Origin: an uncultured Caballeronia sp.
Lineage (GTDB): Bacteria; Pseudomonadota; Gammaproteobacteria; Burkholderiales; Burkholderiaceae
NCBI GenBank assembly: GCA_940588625.1
Contig: CALNPU010000022.1
Location: 1 to 33,630, forward strand
Direction: 5' to 3'
DNA: 33,630 nucleotides
Under the pieces are notes generated by a model. It was not told the DNA's origin, searched no databases, and worked only from the letters and a program-made list of their open reading frames with translations. The translations under genes were made by a program, and so were the position numbers. Numbering within the stretch: position 1 is the stretch's first letter; each line of letters opens with the position of its first letter. This document shows positions 18,390 through 28,405 of the stretch, piece after piece.

Positions 18390-19847
18390 TCATTGCGTGT
18401 CGTCTTCGCGTGAACGCGAACGGAACGCATCGCGCGAGCACAATGGGTCATCCGACAACTGCGAGGCTGCGCTCGACGCGGCAGCGGAAGCGGCGGACTG
18501 GGCTGTCACGGCCGAAGCCACCGACGCACTTTCGGCGCGTGCATCCTGCGTGATAGTGCCACCGACGGGCCCTCCAATCACGCCGGCAGGCGCGACGCCG
18601 ACCGGTCGATTCGCACCCGAAGGCGCCGTCCCTGCAGCGGCTACGTTCGCGTTCTGGTGGTTTGCGTCGACAAGCTTGTCGAGCGGCAAATACACAACGT
18701 TGTTCGAACTCTTGCTGTCGACGAACACCTTCGTCGCACGCGAATAGATTTGCTGCATTGTGTCCAGATACATGCGTTGACGAACCACTGCCGGCGCTTT
18801 CGAATATTCTGCGTAGACCTGCTTGAAGCGCTCGGCATTGCCTTGCGCCTGCGAAACGACCCGGTTGCTATAGCCCTTCGCTTCATCGATCATGCGCGCG
18901 ACGTCGGTCTTCGCGCGCGGCAACAGCTGATCGGCATAGGCTTTCGCGGTGTCGACCGCGCGCTCGTTGTCCTGGTGAACCTTCGCGGCATCTTCAAACG
19001 CCGGTTGAACCTGCGCCGGCACCTGCACGCTCTGGATAGTCACGCCCGTGACCTGCAAACCGGTCTTGTACAAATCGAGCGATGCCTGGATGGTGTCAAC
19101 GAGCTTCGCGCGCAATGCTTCGCGGTCCTTGAAAAGCAGGTCGTCGGTACTGTGCGTACCGGCAATCTCGCGAATGGCAGCCTGCGCCGATTCCGTCACG
19201 TTCTGCTCGGGATCGACATTGCGGAAGAGGTAGTCGGTAGCTGACTTGATCTGGTACTGCACGGCAAACCGCACGTCGACGATATCCGCGTCATGCGTGA
19301 GCAGAGACGCGTCACGCACATTGGCCTGGGTCACAGTGTTGTTGCGGCCGGCTTCGACCGAACGGATCTGTGACGTATTGACGATCTCGTGGGACTCGAA
19401 CGGATACGGAAGACACCAGTGGATGCCCGGGTCGGCCGACTCTTCATACTTTCCGAAGCGCGACACGACACCCACATTGCCGTCCTGTACGACGAATAAG
19501 CCGCTGCCCAGATAGATCGCGATCAATACGCCGACAACAATGCCCATGCCGATCCTAGCACCGCGGCCGTTGTCGGTACGCGGACCGCCGCCTGCGGGTT
19601 TCTTGCCGAACAACCCCGCAAGCTTCTTGTTGAAGTCGCGCCACATTTCGTCGAGATCCGGCGGGCCTTCACCATCCTTGTCCTTCGATGGGCGCTTTTG
19701 TTCCTGCGGACGCTTCTGGTCCTGGCTTTTGCCGTCACCATTGCTGTCGCCCCGCCCCCAGCGCGGGTCGTTGATCGAAAAGACGGCATGCGAAAGCTGC
19801 CGGTTACTCCACTCGTTGTAGTCGTTCACTCGGTGATTCACCATCAT
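18390..19847 (-). CDS. hflK: FtsH protease regulator HflK (SPFH protein)
   Basis: The partner of HflC. The 485-residue protein has a charged cytoplasmic N-terminus with NDPRWGRGDSNGDG and a Lys/Gln/Asp-rich stretch. One membrane helix follows (about 99-119, IGMGIVVGVLIAIYLGSGLF). The SPFH domain has FVVQDGNVGVVSRFGKYEE and PYPFESHEIVNTSQIRSVE, and a coiled coil (NERAVDTAKAYADQLLPRAK) and a low-complexity Ala/Ser-rich tail complete it. The exact start is uncertain: ATG 19847, ATG 19844 or a downstream GTG at VNDYNEW are all possible, and none has a strong ribosome site. It sits between hflX and hflC in the standard hfq-hflX-hflK-hflC order. Confidence 0.93.
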   Translation of the reverse strand: MMVNHRVNDYNEWSNRQLSHAVFSINDPRWGRGDSNGDGKSQDQKRPQEQKRPSKDKDGEGPPDLDEMWRDFNKKLAGLFGKKPAGGGPRTDNGRGARIGMGIVVGVLIAIYLGSGLFVVQDGNVGVVSRFGKYEESADPGIHWCLPYPFESHEIVNTSQIRSVEAGRNNTVTQANVRDASLLTHDADIVDVRFAVQYQIKSATDYLFRNVDPEQNVTESAQAAIREIAGTHSTDDLLFKDREALRAKLVDTIQASLDLYKTGLQVTGVTIQSVQVPAQVQPAFEDAAKVHQDNERAVDTAKAYADQLLPRAKTDVARMIDEAKGYSNRVVSQAQGNAERFKQVYAEYSKAPAVVRQRMYLDTMQQIYSRATKVFVDSKSSNNVVYLPLDKLVDANHQNANVAAAGTAPSGANRPVGVAPAGVIGGPVGGTITQDARAESASVASAVTAQSAASAAASSAASQLSDDPLCSRDAFRSRSREDDTQ

Positions 19848-19879
19848 TAGACAGCCGGGTCAATGCAAATCGGAACAGA

Positions 19880-21160
19880 TCAGTGCCCGTGCTCGGGGAC
19901 CTTGCGGTCGTCACTTTCCTCTGCTGACCGGTGATCTTTCGGTAGCGTGGTTCCGTCGTCGGATGTGCTATCCATGGACTCCGGCACGATTTTGCCGTCC
20001 GGAAGTTCCGTGTACTCGTTGTTATCTTTGGGTTCGGAAGCCGCAAATTCGGCGATGGCCGCGCGCAGCGCGTCAAGTCCCTGACCGGTTCGCGCGCTTA
20101 AAAAGACGCGCAAAATATTACCATACTCGTCCCTTTCAACCGCATTGCCACGGGCCGCCAGCTCAGGCACCGCGTCGATCTTGTTGAAAACGATAATCTG
20201 CGGAATGCCGTCGGCGCCAATACTGCTTAGCACCTTGTTTACCTCATCGATCTGATCGAGCCGCACCATGCTCGACGCATCCACCACCTGCAGCAGCAAG
20301 TCAGCCTGAACGGTTTCTTCAAGCGTCGCACGAAAAGCCGCGACCAACTGGTGAGGCAGGTCGCGAATAAACCCGACCGTATCCGACACCACGGCCTGAC
20401 CCGCTTCCTCGCCGAGATAAACCCGGCGGGAGGTGGTATGGAGCGTGGCGAACAACTGGTCTGCCGCGTACGCCTGCGCCTTCGTCAACGCATTGAACAA
20501 CGTCGACTTGCCCGCGTTCGTATAACCGACGAGCGACACCGACGTAGTCCGGTTGCGCTCGCGCTGACGCCGCTGCGTGCCATGCTGGCGCCGCAACTTC
20601 ATCAAGCGCGCCTTCAGCGCCTTGATTCGCTCGCCGATCAACCGGCGGTCAGTTTCAAGCTGCGTTTCACCCGGGCCGCGCAAGCCAATACCACCCTTCT
20701 GCCGTTCAAGGTGAATCCATGCGCGAATCAAGCGCGTGGACAAGTATTGGAGCTGTGCGAGTTCGACCTGCAGCTTGCCTTCATGACTACGGGCACGCTG
20801 CGCGAAAATGTCGAGGATGAGGCTGGTCCGATCGATCACACGCCGGTCAAGTGCCGTTTCCAGATTGCGCTGCTGCGCGGGCGCGAGCGCGTGATTAAAA
20901 ATGACAAGTTCCACGTCGTTGGCTTCGCACGCGAGGCGCAGCTCTTCGACTTTGCCGCTGCCGACGAACATCTTGGCATCGGGCCTGGAACGGCGACCGG
21001 TCAGGGTGACGGCGGGATGGGCACCCGCACTTTGTGCGAGCAGACCCAGTTCTTCGAGACTGGCATCGAAATCGATTTTTCCGAAGTCGACACCGACAAG
21101 CGCTGCGTTGATCAAATTAATGTTTTCATTTTGAAGCGACCGGTGAATTAGCATGTTCAT
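19880..21160 (-). CDS. hflX: Ribosome-associated GTPase HflX
   Basis: HflX is a TRAFAC GTPase that binds 50S subunits and splits or rescues stalled ribosomes, notably under heat stress. The 426-residue protein has the N-terminal HflX domain (LTGRRSRPDAKMFVGSGKVEE) and the conserved helical linker with IGLRGPGETQLETDRR at about 158-172. The G domain has G1 GYTNAGKST (212-220), G3 DTVGFIRDLP and G4 NKID, and the protein ends in an acidic, Asp/Ser-rich tail. The start is ambiguous: ATG 21160, ATG 21154, or an internal TTG just before INAALVGVDFGK. It lies 29 bases after hfq, so the two are probably co-transcribed. Confidence 0.94.
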   Translation of the reverse strand: MNMLIHRSLQNENINLINAALVGVDFGKIDFDASLEELGLLAQSAGAHPAVTLTGRRSRPDAKMFVGSGKVEELRLACEANDVELVIFNHALAPAQQRNLETALDRRVIDRTSLILDIFAQRARSHEGKLQVELAQLQYLSTRLIRAWIHLERQKGGIGLRGPGETQLETDRRLIGERIKALKARLMKLRRQHGTQRRQRERNRTTSVSLVGYTNAGKSTLFNALTKAQAYAADQLFATLHTTSRRVYLGEEAGQAVVSDTVGFIRDLPHQLVAAFRATLEETVQADLLLQVVDASSMVRLDQIDEVNKVLSSIGADGIPQIIVFNKIDAVPELAARGNAVERDEYGNILRVFLSARTGQGLDALRAAIAEFAASEPKDNNEYTELPDGKIVPESMDSTSDDGTTLPKDHRSAEESDDRKVPEHGH

Positions 21161-21189
21161 TCATGCGCTTACACTGGACGCAACGAGGT

Positions 21190-21426
21190 TTAGGGCGTCT
21201 CTGCATCCGGGTGGAAATTCACCGGACGCGCCGGCACAACCGTCGAAATGGCGTGCTTATAGACCATCTGGGTAACCGTATTCCGGAGCAACACGACGTA
21301 CTGGTCGAATGATTCAATATTGCCTTGCAGCTTGATACCGTTGACCAGGTAGATCGACACTGGCACATGCTCTTTTCGCAGTGCGTTCAAAAACGGGTCT
21401 TGTAACAATTGCCCTTTGTTGCTCAT
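21190..21426 (-). CDS. hfq: RNA chaperone Hfq
   Basis: Hfq is the hexameric Sm-like protein that pairs small RNAs with mRNAs. The 78-residue product begins [24 protein letters not shown], followed by the Sm1 motif ([18 protein letters not shown]) and the Sm2 motif ([14 protein letters not shown]). Length is normal for beta-proteobacteria, which lack the long C-terminal tail of the E. coli protein. A GGAG ribosome site precedes the ATG. It lies between der and hflX. Confidence 0.98.
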
Positions 21427-21590
21427 AGCAAACTCCGTATTATTTTCCGTATTATTTTTGCAGGTTAATCGTGATTGCGACGAAGAAAAAGAGATCCGCC
21501 GTCAATCGCTATACTATAGCCGATTTTCATTTTCGCACCAGCGCGCCACGACCGCCTGAAACCCGGCGAAACGCTTGGTGCACGCGGGGT

Positions 21591-22928
21591 TCAGCCTTTG
21601 TCCGCGTAAGGGTTCGCGCTTGAACGGAACTCTATGCGCAATGGAGTCCCTACCAGCCCGAAAGTTTCCCTGAAGCACCCTTCGAGGTAACGTTTATAGC
21701 TGTCGGTGATCGCATCGAGGGCATTTCCGTGCACGACGATGATCGGTGGATTCTGTCCGCCCTGGTGCGCATAACGCAGCTTCGGACGAATCGGCCCGCG
21801 ACGCCGCGGCTGCTGAAATTCCACCGCGTCAATCAGCGCGCGCGTGAGCTTCGGCGTGGGCAACTTGGCCATGGCGGCGGCGTAGGCGTCATCCACTGAT
21901 TTCATCAACTGGCTGATGCCCGTCTTTTCCAGCGCGGACACGTAATGGTATTTAGCAAAGTCCAGAAACTTAAGCTTGCGCGTCAGGTCGGCCTTGGTGC
22001 GCTCGCGCACATGCGAGTCCAGTCCATCCCATTTATTGACCCCTACCACCAGCGCCCGTCCCTGCTCGACCACGAAGCCCGCGATATGCGCGTCCTGGTC
22101 CGAGATGTCCTGCTGCGCATCGAGCAGTAGGATCACCACGTTAGCGTCGGAAATAGACTGTAACGTCTTCACCACCGAAAACTTTTCCACGGCCTCGAAC
22201 ACCTTGCCGCGGCGGCGCAATCCCGCCGTATCGATCAAGGTGTATTTGCGGCCGCTTTGCTCGAAATCAACATAGATGGAGTCGCGCGTGGTACCAGGCA
22301 TATCGAACGCGATCACGCGCTCCTCGCCGACCAACGCATTGATCAGCGTCGACTTGCCGACATTCGGACGTCCCACGATGGCGATTTTCACGCCACGCGC
22401 AGCCTTTTCCTCCGGGTCTTCTTCCGACTGGCCGGCATACGCGATCTCGAGCGCGTCACCGATCATTTCGGTCACGCCGTCGCTGTGCGCCGCGGAAATG
22501 GCGCGCGGATCGCCTAAGCCCAGTTCGTAGAAGTCGGCAGCCACCGCGCTGTATTTCATGCCCTCGGCCTTGTTGACCACGAGGAACAGCGGCCGGCCCG
22601 TCTTGCGCAGGTAGTCCGCGATCACCTTGTCCTGCGGCGCGAGTCCATTACGACCGTCGGTGATGAAGACGACCACGTCGGCTTCTTCCACCGCCTGGCT
22701 GGTCTGGCGAGCCATTTCGTGTAGGATTCCGTCTTTCGCTACCGGTTCGAAACCACCGGTGTCGACCACCAGGTAGGGATGATCGCCGACCCGGCCTTCG
22801 CCATAGTGACGATCACGGCTAAGGCCGGGCAAGTCGGCGACGAGTGCGTCGCGCGAGCGCGTCAGGCGGTTGAAAAGCGTCGATTTCCCCACATTGGGGC
22901 GCCCCACGAGGGCAATTACGGGTTTCAT
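21591..22928 (-). CDS. der: Ribosome biogenesis GTPase Der (EngA)
   Basis: Der is an essential double-G-domain GTPase for 50S subunit assembly. The 445-residue protein starts [20 protein letters not shown] at 22928. The second G domain has [32 protein letters not shown] and NKWDGLD. A KH-like C-terminal domain ends in [15 protein letters not shown]. The frame stays open another 83 codons upstream, but start 22928 matches the family exactly. It is followed by a 163-base gap to hfq. Confidence 0.97.
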   Translation of the reverse strand: MKPVIALVGRPNVGKSTLFNRLTRSRDALVADLPGLSRDRHYGEGRVGDHPYLVVDTGGFEPVAKDGILHEMARQTSQAVEEADVVVFITDGRNGLAPQDKVIADYLRKTGRPLFLVVNKAEGMKYSAVAADFYELGLGDPRAISAAHSDGVTEMIGDALEIAYAGQSEEDPEEKAARGVKIAIVGRPNVGKSTLINALVGEERVIAFDMPGTTRDSIYVDFEQSGRKYTLIDTAGLRRRGKVFEAVEKFSVVKTLQSISDANVVILLLDAQQDISDQDAHIAGFVVEQGRALVVGVNKWDGLDSHVRERTKADLTRKLKFLDFAKYHYVSALEKTGISQLMKSVDDAYAAAMAKLPTPKLTRALIDAVEFQQPRRRGPIRPKLRYAHQGGQNPPIIVVHGNALDAITDSYKRYLEGCFRETFGLVGTPLRIEFRSSANPYADKG

Positions 22929-23415
22929 CAGATGGTGTTCAAGTTGATGATTCCGGCCCAGCGCGCGCCGGATAAAAGTCCGGAGGAAACGGCGAGTCGC
23001 GAGTGTGCGTGGCCCGGCGATGTGTCGAAAATTAGCACGGTTCCAGCGGAGCGACCGCGGCGTGCAGCGATGTTCCACGTTCATGGCATTTGAAGCGCAT
23101 GTGGAACGCACCGAACGCTCCGCCAAACGACATGATTGATCGAGCAACGTCACCAGAAGCTGCGGACCCGCTTGCACAATCCTGCTGCCGGAATCCCGAT
23201 GCCTGGTGTTGCCTTTTGTTACTGTACCGTTGCCTGACCTGCTTATATGCTGCTTGTGCGCTTATTTGCCGCACGATGATCCTTCACGCGCAGCCTTGAT
23301 GAATCGATTCTATTTGCACGGCGCGGACTCAAAAAACAAAAAAGTCCGAAAAAACACGAACGCCCGGTAAAGCCAGCACGTTCGTCAGAACGTTAGATCA
23401 ACTCAAACCTTCGCA
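22929..23415. other. Spacer of 487 bases between bamB and der
   Basis: No convincing gene on either strand and no tRNA-like cloverleaf was recognised. An open frame of 80 codons on the minus strand (23032-23274) has no family-like features. The stretch should carry the der promoter; the bamB terminator lies at its right end. Confidence 0.5.
23332..23385 (-). terminator. Intrinsic terminator of the bamB transcript
   Basis: On the minus strand a 7-bp stem ACGAACG (23385-23379) with its complement (23362-23356) is followed by GTTTTTTC and two more T-runs. It begins 31 bases after the bamB stop. Confidence 0.7.
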
Positions 23416-24573
23416 TCAGCGCGGACGGAAACCGTACAGGCCGCCGTCGTGCGTCTGGATAACCAGGGTATCGCCTGCCAGCAGCGGCGCAGCCGTGATC
23501 GCGCTGCCATCGGTCTTGGCTCGGCCGACGAATTCGCCATTTGCCGTGGAAAGGAAATGCACATAACCCTGATAGTCGCCGAGTACGACCGCGTGGCCCA
23601 GAATAAACGGCACGCTGACCATGCGATTCTTCAGCTTGTCGTTTTTCCAGAGCGGCGCACCGTCGATTCCGCTGAACGCGTTGACGATCGACCAGTCGTC
23701 ACCGGCCGCGACTATTTCATTGTCCTGCGCCAGGCCACTGTCGCTCGAGAACGACTTTTCCCATTGCGGACGGCCCGAATTCGCGTCGAAACACGCAATG
23801 CGTCCCTGGAACGTCACCGCGCACGTCTCCGATCCCACCAGCGTAGGTGCGCCGGTGACGTCGTTGATGCGCTCGACTTCAGTCACGCCCTTCGGGAATG
23901 ACACCGGCGTCTGCCAGTAGGCGTCGCCAGTCTGCAGATTGATTGCTGCGAAGGTGCCACCCGGGAAGCCCGCCAGGACCACCTGGGACGCGGCAAACGT
24001 CATGCCGGCAGCCACACGCAGGTTGAGCGGCACGGCGCGCGCCTGGAAAATCCACTTCTGTTCGCCGCCGGTTTGCGCGTTGAACGCGACGACCTTGCCG
24101 TTAATCGTCCGGACGATGACCAGATCATTGCCGACCAGCGGCGGCGAGATGATTTCGCCCGGCGCTACTGCCGTCCAGAGTTGCTTGCCGTCCGGTGCGA
24201 GCACGTAGACGTTGCCTTTCAGGCCACCGACCGCGGTCAGGTTGCCGTCGCTGCCCACGCCCGCCGACAGATCGTCTTTAAGCTTGATGCGCCATACGTC
24301 CTGACCGGTCTTGGCATCGATCTTCGCCACCGTGCCGTTGGTGCCTGCCGCGTACACGAAGTCGCCGACTACCACCGGCGAGAACAGGTAACGCCCGGCC
24401 TTGCCGACGCTCGCCTTCCAGGCCTGCTCCACATTTAGAACCGGCTTGATGTCTACAAGCGGAGTCGGTACGCGGCGTTCGTCCTTGGTGGCGCAGGCGG
24501 TGAGCATAACCGTCATCGCGCAAGCGAGCAGGAGAGCGTAGCGTTTCAGAAAGGTCATCGGTGGACGCAACAT
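23416..24573 (-). CDS. bamB: Outer membrane assembly lipoprotein BamB
   Basis: BamB is the beta-propeller lipoprotein of the BAM complex that supports folding of outer-membrane beta-barrels. The 385-residue protein has a signal peptide with lipobox LTAC, giving lipidated Cys27, and repeated PQQ/WD-like blades such as GTVAKIDAKTGQDVWRIKL, GKVVAFNAQTGGEQKWIF and GRIACFDANSGRPQWEK. It ends DTLVIQTHDGGLYGFRPR. ATG 24573 and ATG 24558 are both possible starts. Its neighbours are yfgM and der, the usual arrangement. Confidence 0.96.
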   Translation of the reverse strand: MLRPPMTFLKRYALLLACAMTVMLTACATKDERRVPTPLVDIKPVLNVEQAWKASVGKAGRYLFSPVVVGDFVYAAGTNGTVAKIDAKTGQDVWRIKLKDDLSAGVGSDGNLTAVGGLKGNVYVLAPDGKQLWTAVAPGEIISPPLVGNDLVIVRTINGKVVAFNAQTGGEQKWIFQARAVPLNLRVAAGMTFAASQVVLAGFPGGTFAAINLQTGDAYWQTPVSFPKGVTEVERINDVTGAPTLVGSETCAVTFQGRIACFDANSGRPQWEKSFSSDSGLAQDNEIVAAGDDWSIVNAFSGIDGAPLWKNDKLKNRMVSVPFILGHAVVLGDYQGYVHFLSTANGEFVGRAKTDGSAITAAPLLAGDTLVIQTHDGGLYGFRPR

Positions 24574-24645
24574 GAATAAGAAGTGAAATTGGTTGATCGG
24601 TGTGCGGCGTGGTGCTCGCCCAAGTTTTAAAAAATATTCACCGCT

Positions 24646-24667
24646 TTCACTGCTGCTTCACTGCTGC
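24646..24667. repeat. Tandem 11-bp direct repeat upstream of bamB
   Basis: TTCACTGCTGC occurs twice in direct tandem (24646-24656 and 24657-24667) in the AT-rich 188-base gap between yfgM and bamB. It may be chance duplication or a regulatory site. Confidence 0.5.
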
Positions 24668-24761
24668 AAATCAGCGATTTTAAATTTTAACACATAGTGA
24701 GCAACGCGCCTGCATAAGGACGAGGAGGTCGGCTGACAGATCTCGAGACCAGCCGTCAGCG

Positions 24762-25391
24762 CTAGTCGCCGAGTGCGTCCAGCTTGAACTGGACCAATTG
24801 ACGGGCGGACGTGTCGGACTTCGGCAGCGTGTCGAGCGCAACCTTGTAAGCCGCACGCGCGTCATCGCGTTTGCCTTCGGCCGCCAGCAGGTCACCGCGG
24901 CGATCCGACACCACGCCTTTGAACGCGTCGAGCGGTGCATCGTCGAGCACCTTCAGGCCAGCGTCATAGGCTTTTTCGTCAAGCAGCAACAAAGACAGCC
25001 GCAGTTTCGCGATCTGTTTGTATTCAGCGTCTTTCGCGTGATCGGCGGCCCATTGCAGTTGCGCTTTAGCCCCTGCACTGTCCCCGGCAGTGTACAGCGA
25101 TTTGGCAGCAGCCAACGCCGTCATCTGCGCGTAAGCGATGCCGCCGAACTTGTTTTCCATGTCCGTGGACACGCGCGTAACCAGCGCCTTGTCACTCGAT
25201 GCCACCGCCTGCTGCACCTGGTCGTAGAGCACGGCGGCTTCCGCAGCCTGCTTCCGTTGCCAGAAATTCCAGCCATTCCAGGCCGCTGCAGCGACAAGCA
25301 CCGCCAGCACGATCCAGGTCGTGGAGTTGCCACATCGGGCCCACCAGGCTTTCAGGTTTTCTAGTGACTCTTGTTCTTCGTGATAGCTCAT
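24762..25391 (-). CDS. yfgM: YfgM family tetratricopeptide membrane protein
   Basis: YfgM is an inner-membrane ancillary protein that associates with the SecYEG translocon and PpiD and helps pass proteins to periplasmic chaperones. The 209-residue product starts MSYHEEQESLENLKAWWARCG. It has one membrane helix at about 24-42 (TTWIVLAVLVAAAAWNGWNF) and a periplasmic TPR-like domain with AYAQMTALAAAKSLYTAGD and AKLRLSLLLLDEKAYDAGL. It is positioned between hisS and bamB as in most proteobacteria. The gene appears intact. Confidence 0.9.
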   Translation of the reverse strand: MSYHEEQESLENLKAWWARCGNSTTWIVLAVLVAAAAWNGWNFWQRKQAAEAAVLYDQVQQAVASSDKALVTRVSTDMENKFGGIAYAQMTALAAAKSLYTAGDSAGAKAQLQWAADHAKDAEYKQIAKLRLSLLLLDEKAYDAGLKVLDDAPLDAFKGVVSDRRGDLLAAEGKRDDARAAYKVALDTLPKSDTSARQLVQFKLDALGD

Positions 25392-25496
25392 GCCATGCGT
25401 ATTCCTTGATTGCTTTTGTGTTCGTGCGCAACGCTGCGCGCCTTTGTTTCAGGCCGCCGCGCGGCTCGCGCGCGCGTGGCGCCGCCTGACAATCAG

Positions 25497-26837
25497 TCAG
25501 TCGGCCCCGGCGGCGGTTGCCACCATCGCATTGATTAGAAATTCGGTCAAGTCTTCCACCGGCACCGTGGCCTGCTCGTTCTTTTGACCTGTCGACTCAA
25601 CCGATGCACTGCGCAGCGGCTTCACGCCCACCATGCCCTGAGCCAATTCGTTCTCGCCCAGCACCACGGCAAAAGCCGCGCCGCTTGCATCAGCCTTTTT
25701 CATTTGCGACTTGAAGCTCGCCGGCGTGCCGTCAGGGCTGCAATGCAAAATGACGTCCAGGCCAGTATCGCGCAGGCGCTCGGCGATGACAAACGCCTGC
25801 TCCGCCGCCTCACCCTGGTGAACGACGTAGATGTCGGTTCCTTCCGGCGCCGGCACCAGATCTTCTTCTTTCAGCAGTTCAAGAATGCGCTCGACACCCA
25901 TCGCCCAGCCGCATGCCGCCGTCGCCTTGCCGCCTAGTTGCTCTATCAGCGGATCGTAGCGGCCACCGCCGGCTACTGTACCCTGCGCACCCAGCTTGTC
26001 GGTCACCCATTCGAATACGGTGAGGTTGTAGTAATCAAGGCCACGAACGAGACGCGGATTGATCTTGAACGGAATGTTGTTCGCCTTCAGCAAACGCTGA
26101 ACACCGTCGAAGTGCGCGAGCGATTCGGGCCCGAGGAAATCGACGAGCTTCGGTGCGTTCTGCGCAATCTCTTGCATGGCGGAATTCTTGGTATCCAGCA
26201 CGCGCAACGGATTGGTGTAGAGACGGCGCGTCGATTCTTCGTCGAGGACATCAACATGCTGCTCGAGATACGCGATCAATTCCTTGCGATGCGCCGCACG
26301 CTCTTTAGGCTGGCCAAGCGAGTTGAGCTCAAGCCGGATGCCCGACAGACCGAGGTCATCCCACAGCCGCTGGCACATCATGATGATCTCGGCGTCGGTA
26401 TCCGGACCGGTAAACCCGAGCGCTTCCACGCCGACCTGGTAAAACTGCCGGTAGCGTCCGCGCTGCGGACGCTCGTGACGGAACATGGGACCGATGTACC
26501 ACAGCCGCTTGGGGCTGTCGTAAAGCAAATTGTGTTCGATCGACGCACGCACCACGGCAGCGGTATTCTCCGGGCGCAGCGTGAGGTGCTCGCCGTTGAG
26601 CGCGTCGGTGAAACTGTACATTTCCTTCTCGACGATATCCGTCACTTCCCCAATACCACGCGTGAACAACTGCGTGGGCTCGACGATGGGCGTGCGGATC
26701 TGCTGGTAGCCGTATGCGCGCAGCATCGACTTGACGGTGCTTTCGAAGAATTCCCACAACGCGGCATCCTGCGGAAGGATGTCGTTCATGCCCTTCACGC
26801 CGCTCAGTTTCTCGAGCTTTTTCTTCTGTTCAGTCAT
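25497..26837 (-). CDS. hisS: Histidyl-tRNA synthetase
   Basis: HisRS charges tRNA-His. The 446-residue class II synthetase begins [21 protein letters not shown], with motif 2 [19 protein letters not shown], the histidine-specific segments [15 protein letters not shown] and [14 protein letters not shown], motif 3 GWAMGVERI, and a C-terminal anticodon-binding domain from [15 protein letters not shown]. Six bases separate its start from the ispG stop, indicating an operon. All catalytic motifs are present. Confidence 0.97.
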   Translation of the reverse strand: MTEQKKKLEKLSGVKGMNDILPQDAALWEFFESTVKSMLRAYGYQQIRTPIVEPTQLFTRGIGEVTDIVEKEMYSFTDALNGEHLTLRPENTAAVVRASIEHNLLYDSPKRLWYIGPMFRHERPQRGRYRQFYQVGVEALGFTGPDTDAEIIMMCQRLWDDLGLSGIRLELNSLGQPKERAAHRKELIAYLEQHVDVLDEESTRRLYTNPLRVLDTKNSAMQEIAQNAPKLVDFLGPESLAHFDGVQRLLKANNIPFKINPRLVRGLDYYNLTVFEWVTDKLGAQGTVAGGGRYDPLIEQLGGKATAACGWAMGVERILELLKEEDLVPAPEGTDIYVVHQGEAAEQAFVIAERLRDTGLDVILHCSPDGTPASFKSQMKKADASGAAFAVVLGENELAQGMVGVKPLRSASVESTGQKNEQATVPVEDLTEFLINAMVATAAGAD

Positions 26838-26843
26838 CTGTCT

Positions 26844-28166
26844 TTAAAGTTTTTCTGCTTGCGTGGTTTCGCGCTTGCTGTAAGTGCGCGTCACGTAATC
26901 GCTGACGATTTGCTGGAAATCCTGGGCGATATGCTCGCCGCGCAGCGTCTTGACTTTCACGCCGTCGATAAACACCGGCGCCGCTGGATTCTCGCCCGAC
27001 CCCGGCAAGCTGATGCCGATGTTCGCTTGCTTCGATTCACCCGGCCCGTTCACGATGCAACCCATCACCGCGACGTGCATTTTCTCGACGCCCGGGAATT
27101 GATCGCGCCACACGGGCATTTCATTGCGCAGATAAGTCTGGATCTGCGACGCCAGTTCCTGGAACAACGTGCTGGTGGTGCGTCCGCAGCCCGGGCACGC
27201 GATTACCATCGACGTCAACGAGCGCAGGCCCATGGTCTGCAGAATTTCCTGGCCGACAATCACTTCGCCGGTCCGCGCACCGCCGGGTTCCGGCGTGAGC
27301 GAGATGCGAATGGTGTCGCCGATTCCTTCCTGCAACAGCACCGACAACGCCGCCGTCGACGCCACGATGCCCTTCGATCCCATGCCCGCTTCGGTCAGGC
27401 CGAGGTGCAGCGCAAAGCTGCAACGCTTGGCCAGTTCGCGATACACCGCGATCAGGTCCTGCACGCCGCTGACCTTGCACGACAGGATGATCTTGTCGCG
27501 CCCGAGGCCGAGTTCGACCGCGCGTTCCGCCGACCCAATCGCCGATTGAATCAGCGCTTCATACATCACGCTTTGCGCTTCCCACGGGGTGGAGCGGGCC
27601 GCGTTCTCGTCCATCATCCGTGCGAGCAGATCCTGGTCGAGGCTGCCCCAGTTCACGCCGATCCGCACCGGCTTGTCGTAGCGCGCAGCCGCTTCGATCA
27701 TCTGGGCGAACTGCGTGTCGCGTTTGGCTCCTGCGCCAACGTTGCCCGGATTGATCCGGTATTTCGACAGCGCCTCGGCGCAAGCCGGATAGTCGCGCAA
27801 TAGCGTATGACCGTTGTAATGAAAGTCGCCGACCAGCGGCACGGTCACACCCATCCGGTCGAGCTGCTCGCGTACCGCGGGAACCGCCGCCGCTGCTTCA
27901 GGCTTGTTCACCGTGATCCGCACCAGTTCCGAACCGGCTTGCGCCAGTTCCTTGACCTGGATGGCAGTGCCGATGGCATCGGCGGTATCGGTGTTCGTCA
28001 TTGACTGGACGCGCACGGGCGCATCGCCGCCAATTGTGACGAGCTGGCCGCCCCAGCGTACGTCCACGGCGTGCGACGCCCGCCGTTTCCACGATCCGCC
28101 GAAGACTGGCTCCGACGAACAAATCTTGCTTTCATCAATAAGGGGTTGGTGAGCTTCGGATTGCAT
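26844..28166 (-). CDS. ispG: 4-hydroxy-3-methylbut-2-enyl diphosphate synthase (flavodoxin), IspG/GcpE
   Basis: IspG is the [4Fe-4S] enzyme that reduces MEcPP to HMBPP in the MEP isoprenoid pathway. The 440-residue product has the TIM-barrel N-terminal half ([46 protein letters not shown]). Cluster ligands are Cys324 and Cys327 (ACPGCGRT) and Cys370 with Glu377 (GCIVNGPGE). The start at 28166 ([14 protein letters not shown]) is chosen for family length and a reasonable AAAGGG ribosome site; the frame stays open to 28283. It is directly followed by hisS. Confidence 0.96.
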   Translation of the reverse strand: MQSEAHQPLIDESKICSSEPVFGGSWKRRASHAVDVRWGGQLVTIGGDAPVRVQSMTNTDTADAIGTAIQVKELAQAGSELVRITVNKPEAAAAVPAVREQLDRMGVTVPLVGDFHYNGHTLLRDYPACAEALSKYRINPGNVGAGAKRDTQFAQMIEAAARYDKPVRIGVNWGSLDQDLLARMMDENAARSTPWEAQSVMYEALIQSAIGSAERAVELGLGRDKIILSCKVSGVQDLIAVYRELAKRCSFALHLGLTEAGMGSKGIVASTAALSVLLQEGIGDTIRISLTPEPGGARTGEVIVGQEILQTMGLRSLTSMVIACPGCGRTTSTLFQELASQIQTYLRNEMPVWRDQFPGVEKMHVAVMGCIVNGPGESKQANIGISLPGSGENPAAPVFIDGVKVKTLRGEHIAQDFQQIVSDYVTRTYSKRETTQAEKL

Positions 28167-28405
28167 CGAAAGACCCTTTGCGCCGCCGGCTATCACACGG
28201 TGACGCGTATCTGGACATGAATGAGACTCGAGGACATAAAACGGCGCCGCCACTTTTGCGACGCCTTGATGAAATCTTCGCACAACTCCGTGTCAGGGCT
28301 GAGAAGCCGCATCAAGACTCCTCCAGCGGTGTGGTGTATGGCTTTCGAGCCCGCTTCCAAAACCGGCGCGGGCTCAACCACGCACCAACACGCAGCGCCT
28401 GGCGA

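Noticed and set aside
17452-18747. A 431-codon plus-strand frame opposite hflC and hflK
   Set aside because: Antisense shadow of HflC/HflK with no ribosome site or recognisable domain.
25938-27803. A 621-codon open frame on the plus strand opposite hisS and ispG
   Set aside because: It is antisense to two well-supported essential genes, has Arg/His/Gln-heavy composition typical of GC-rich shadow frames and no family-like motifs.
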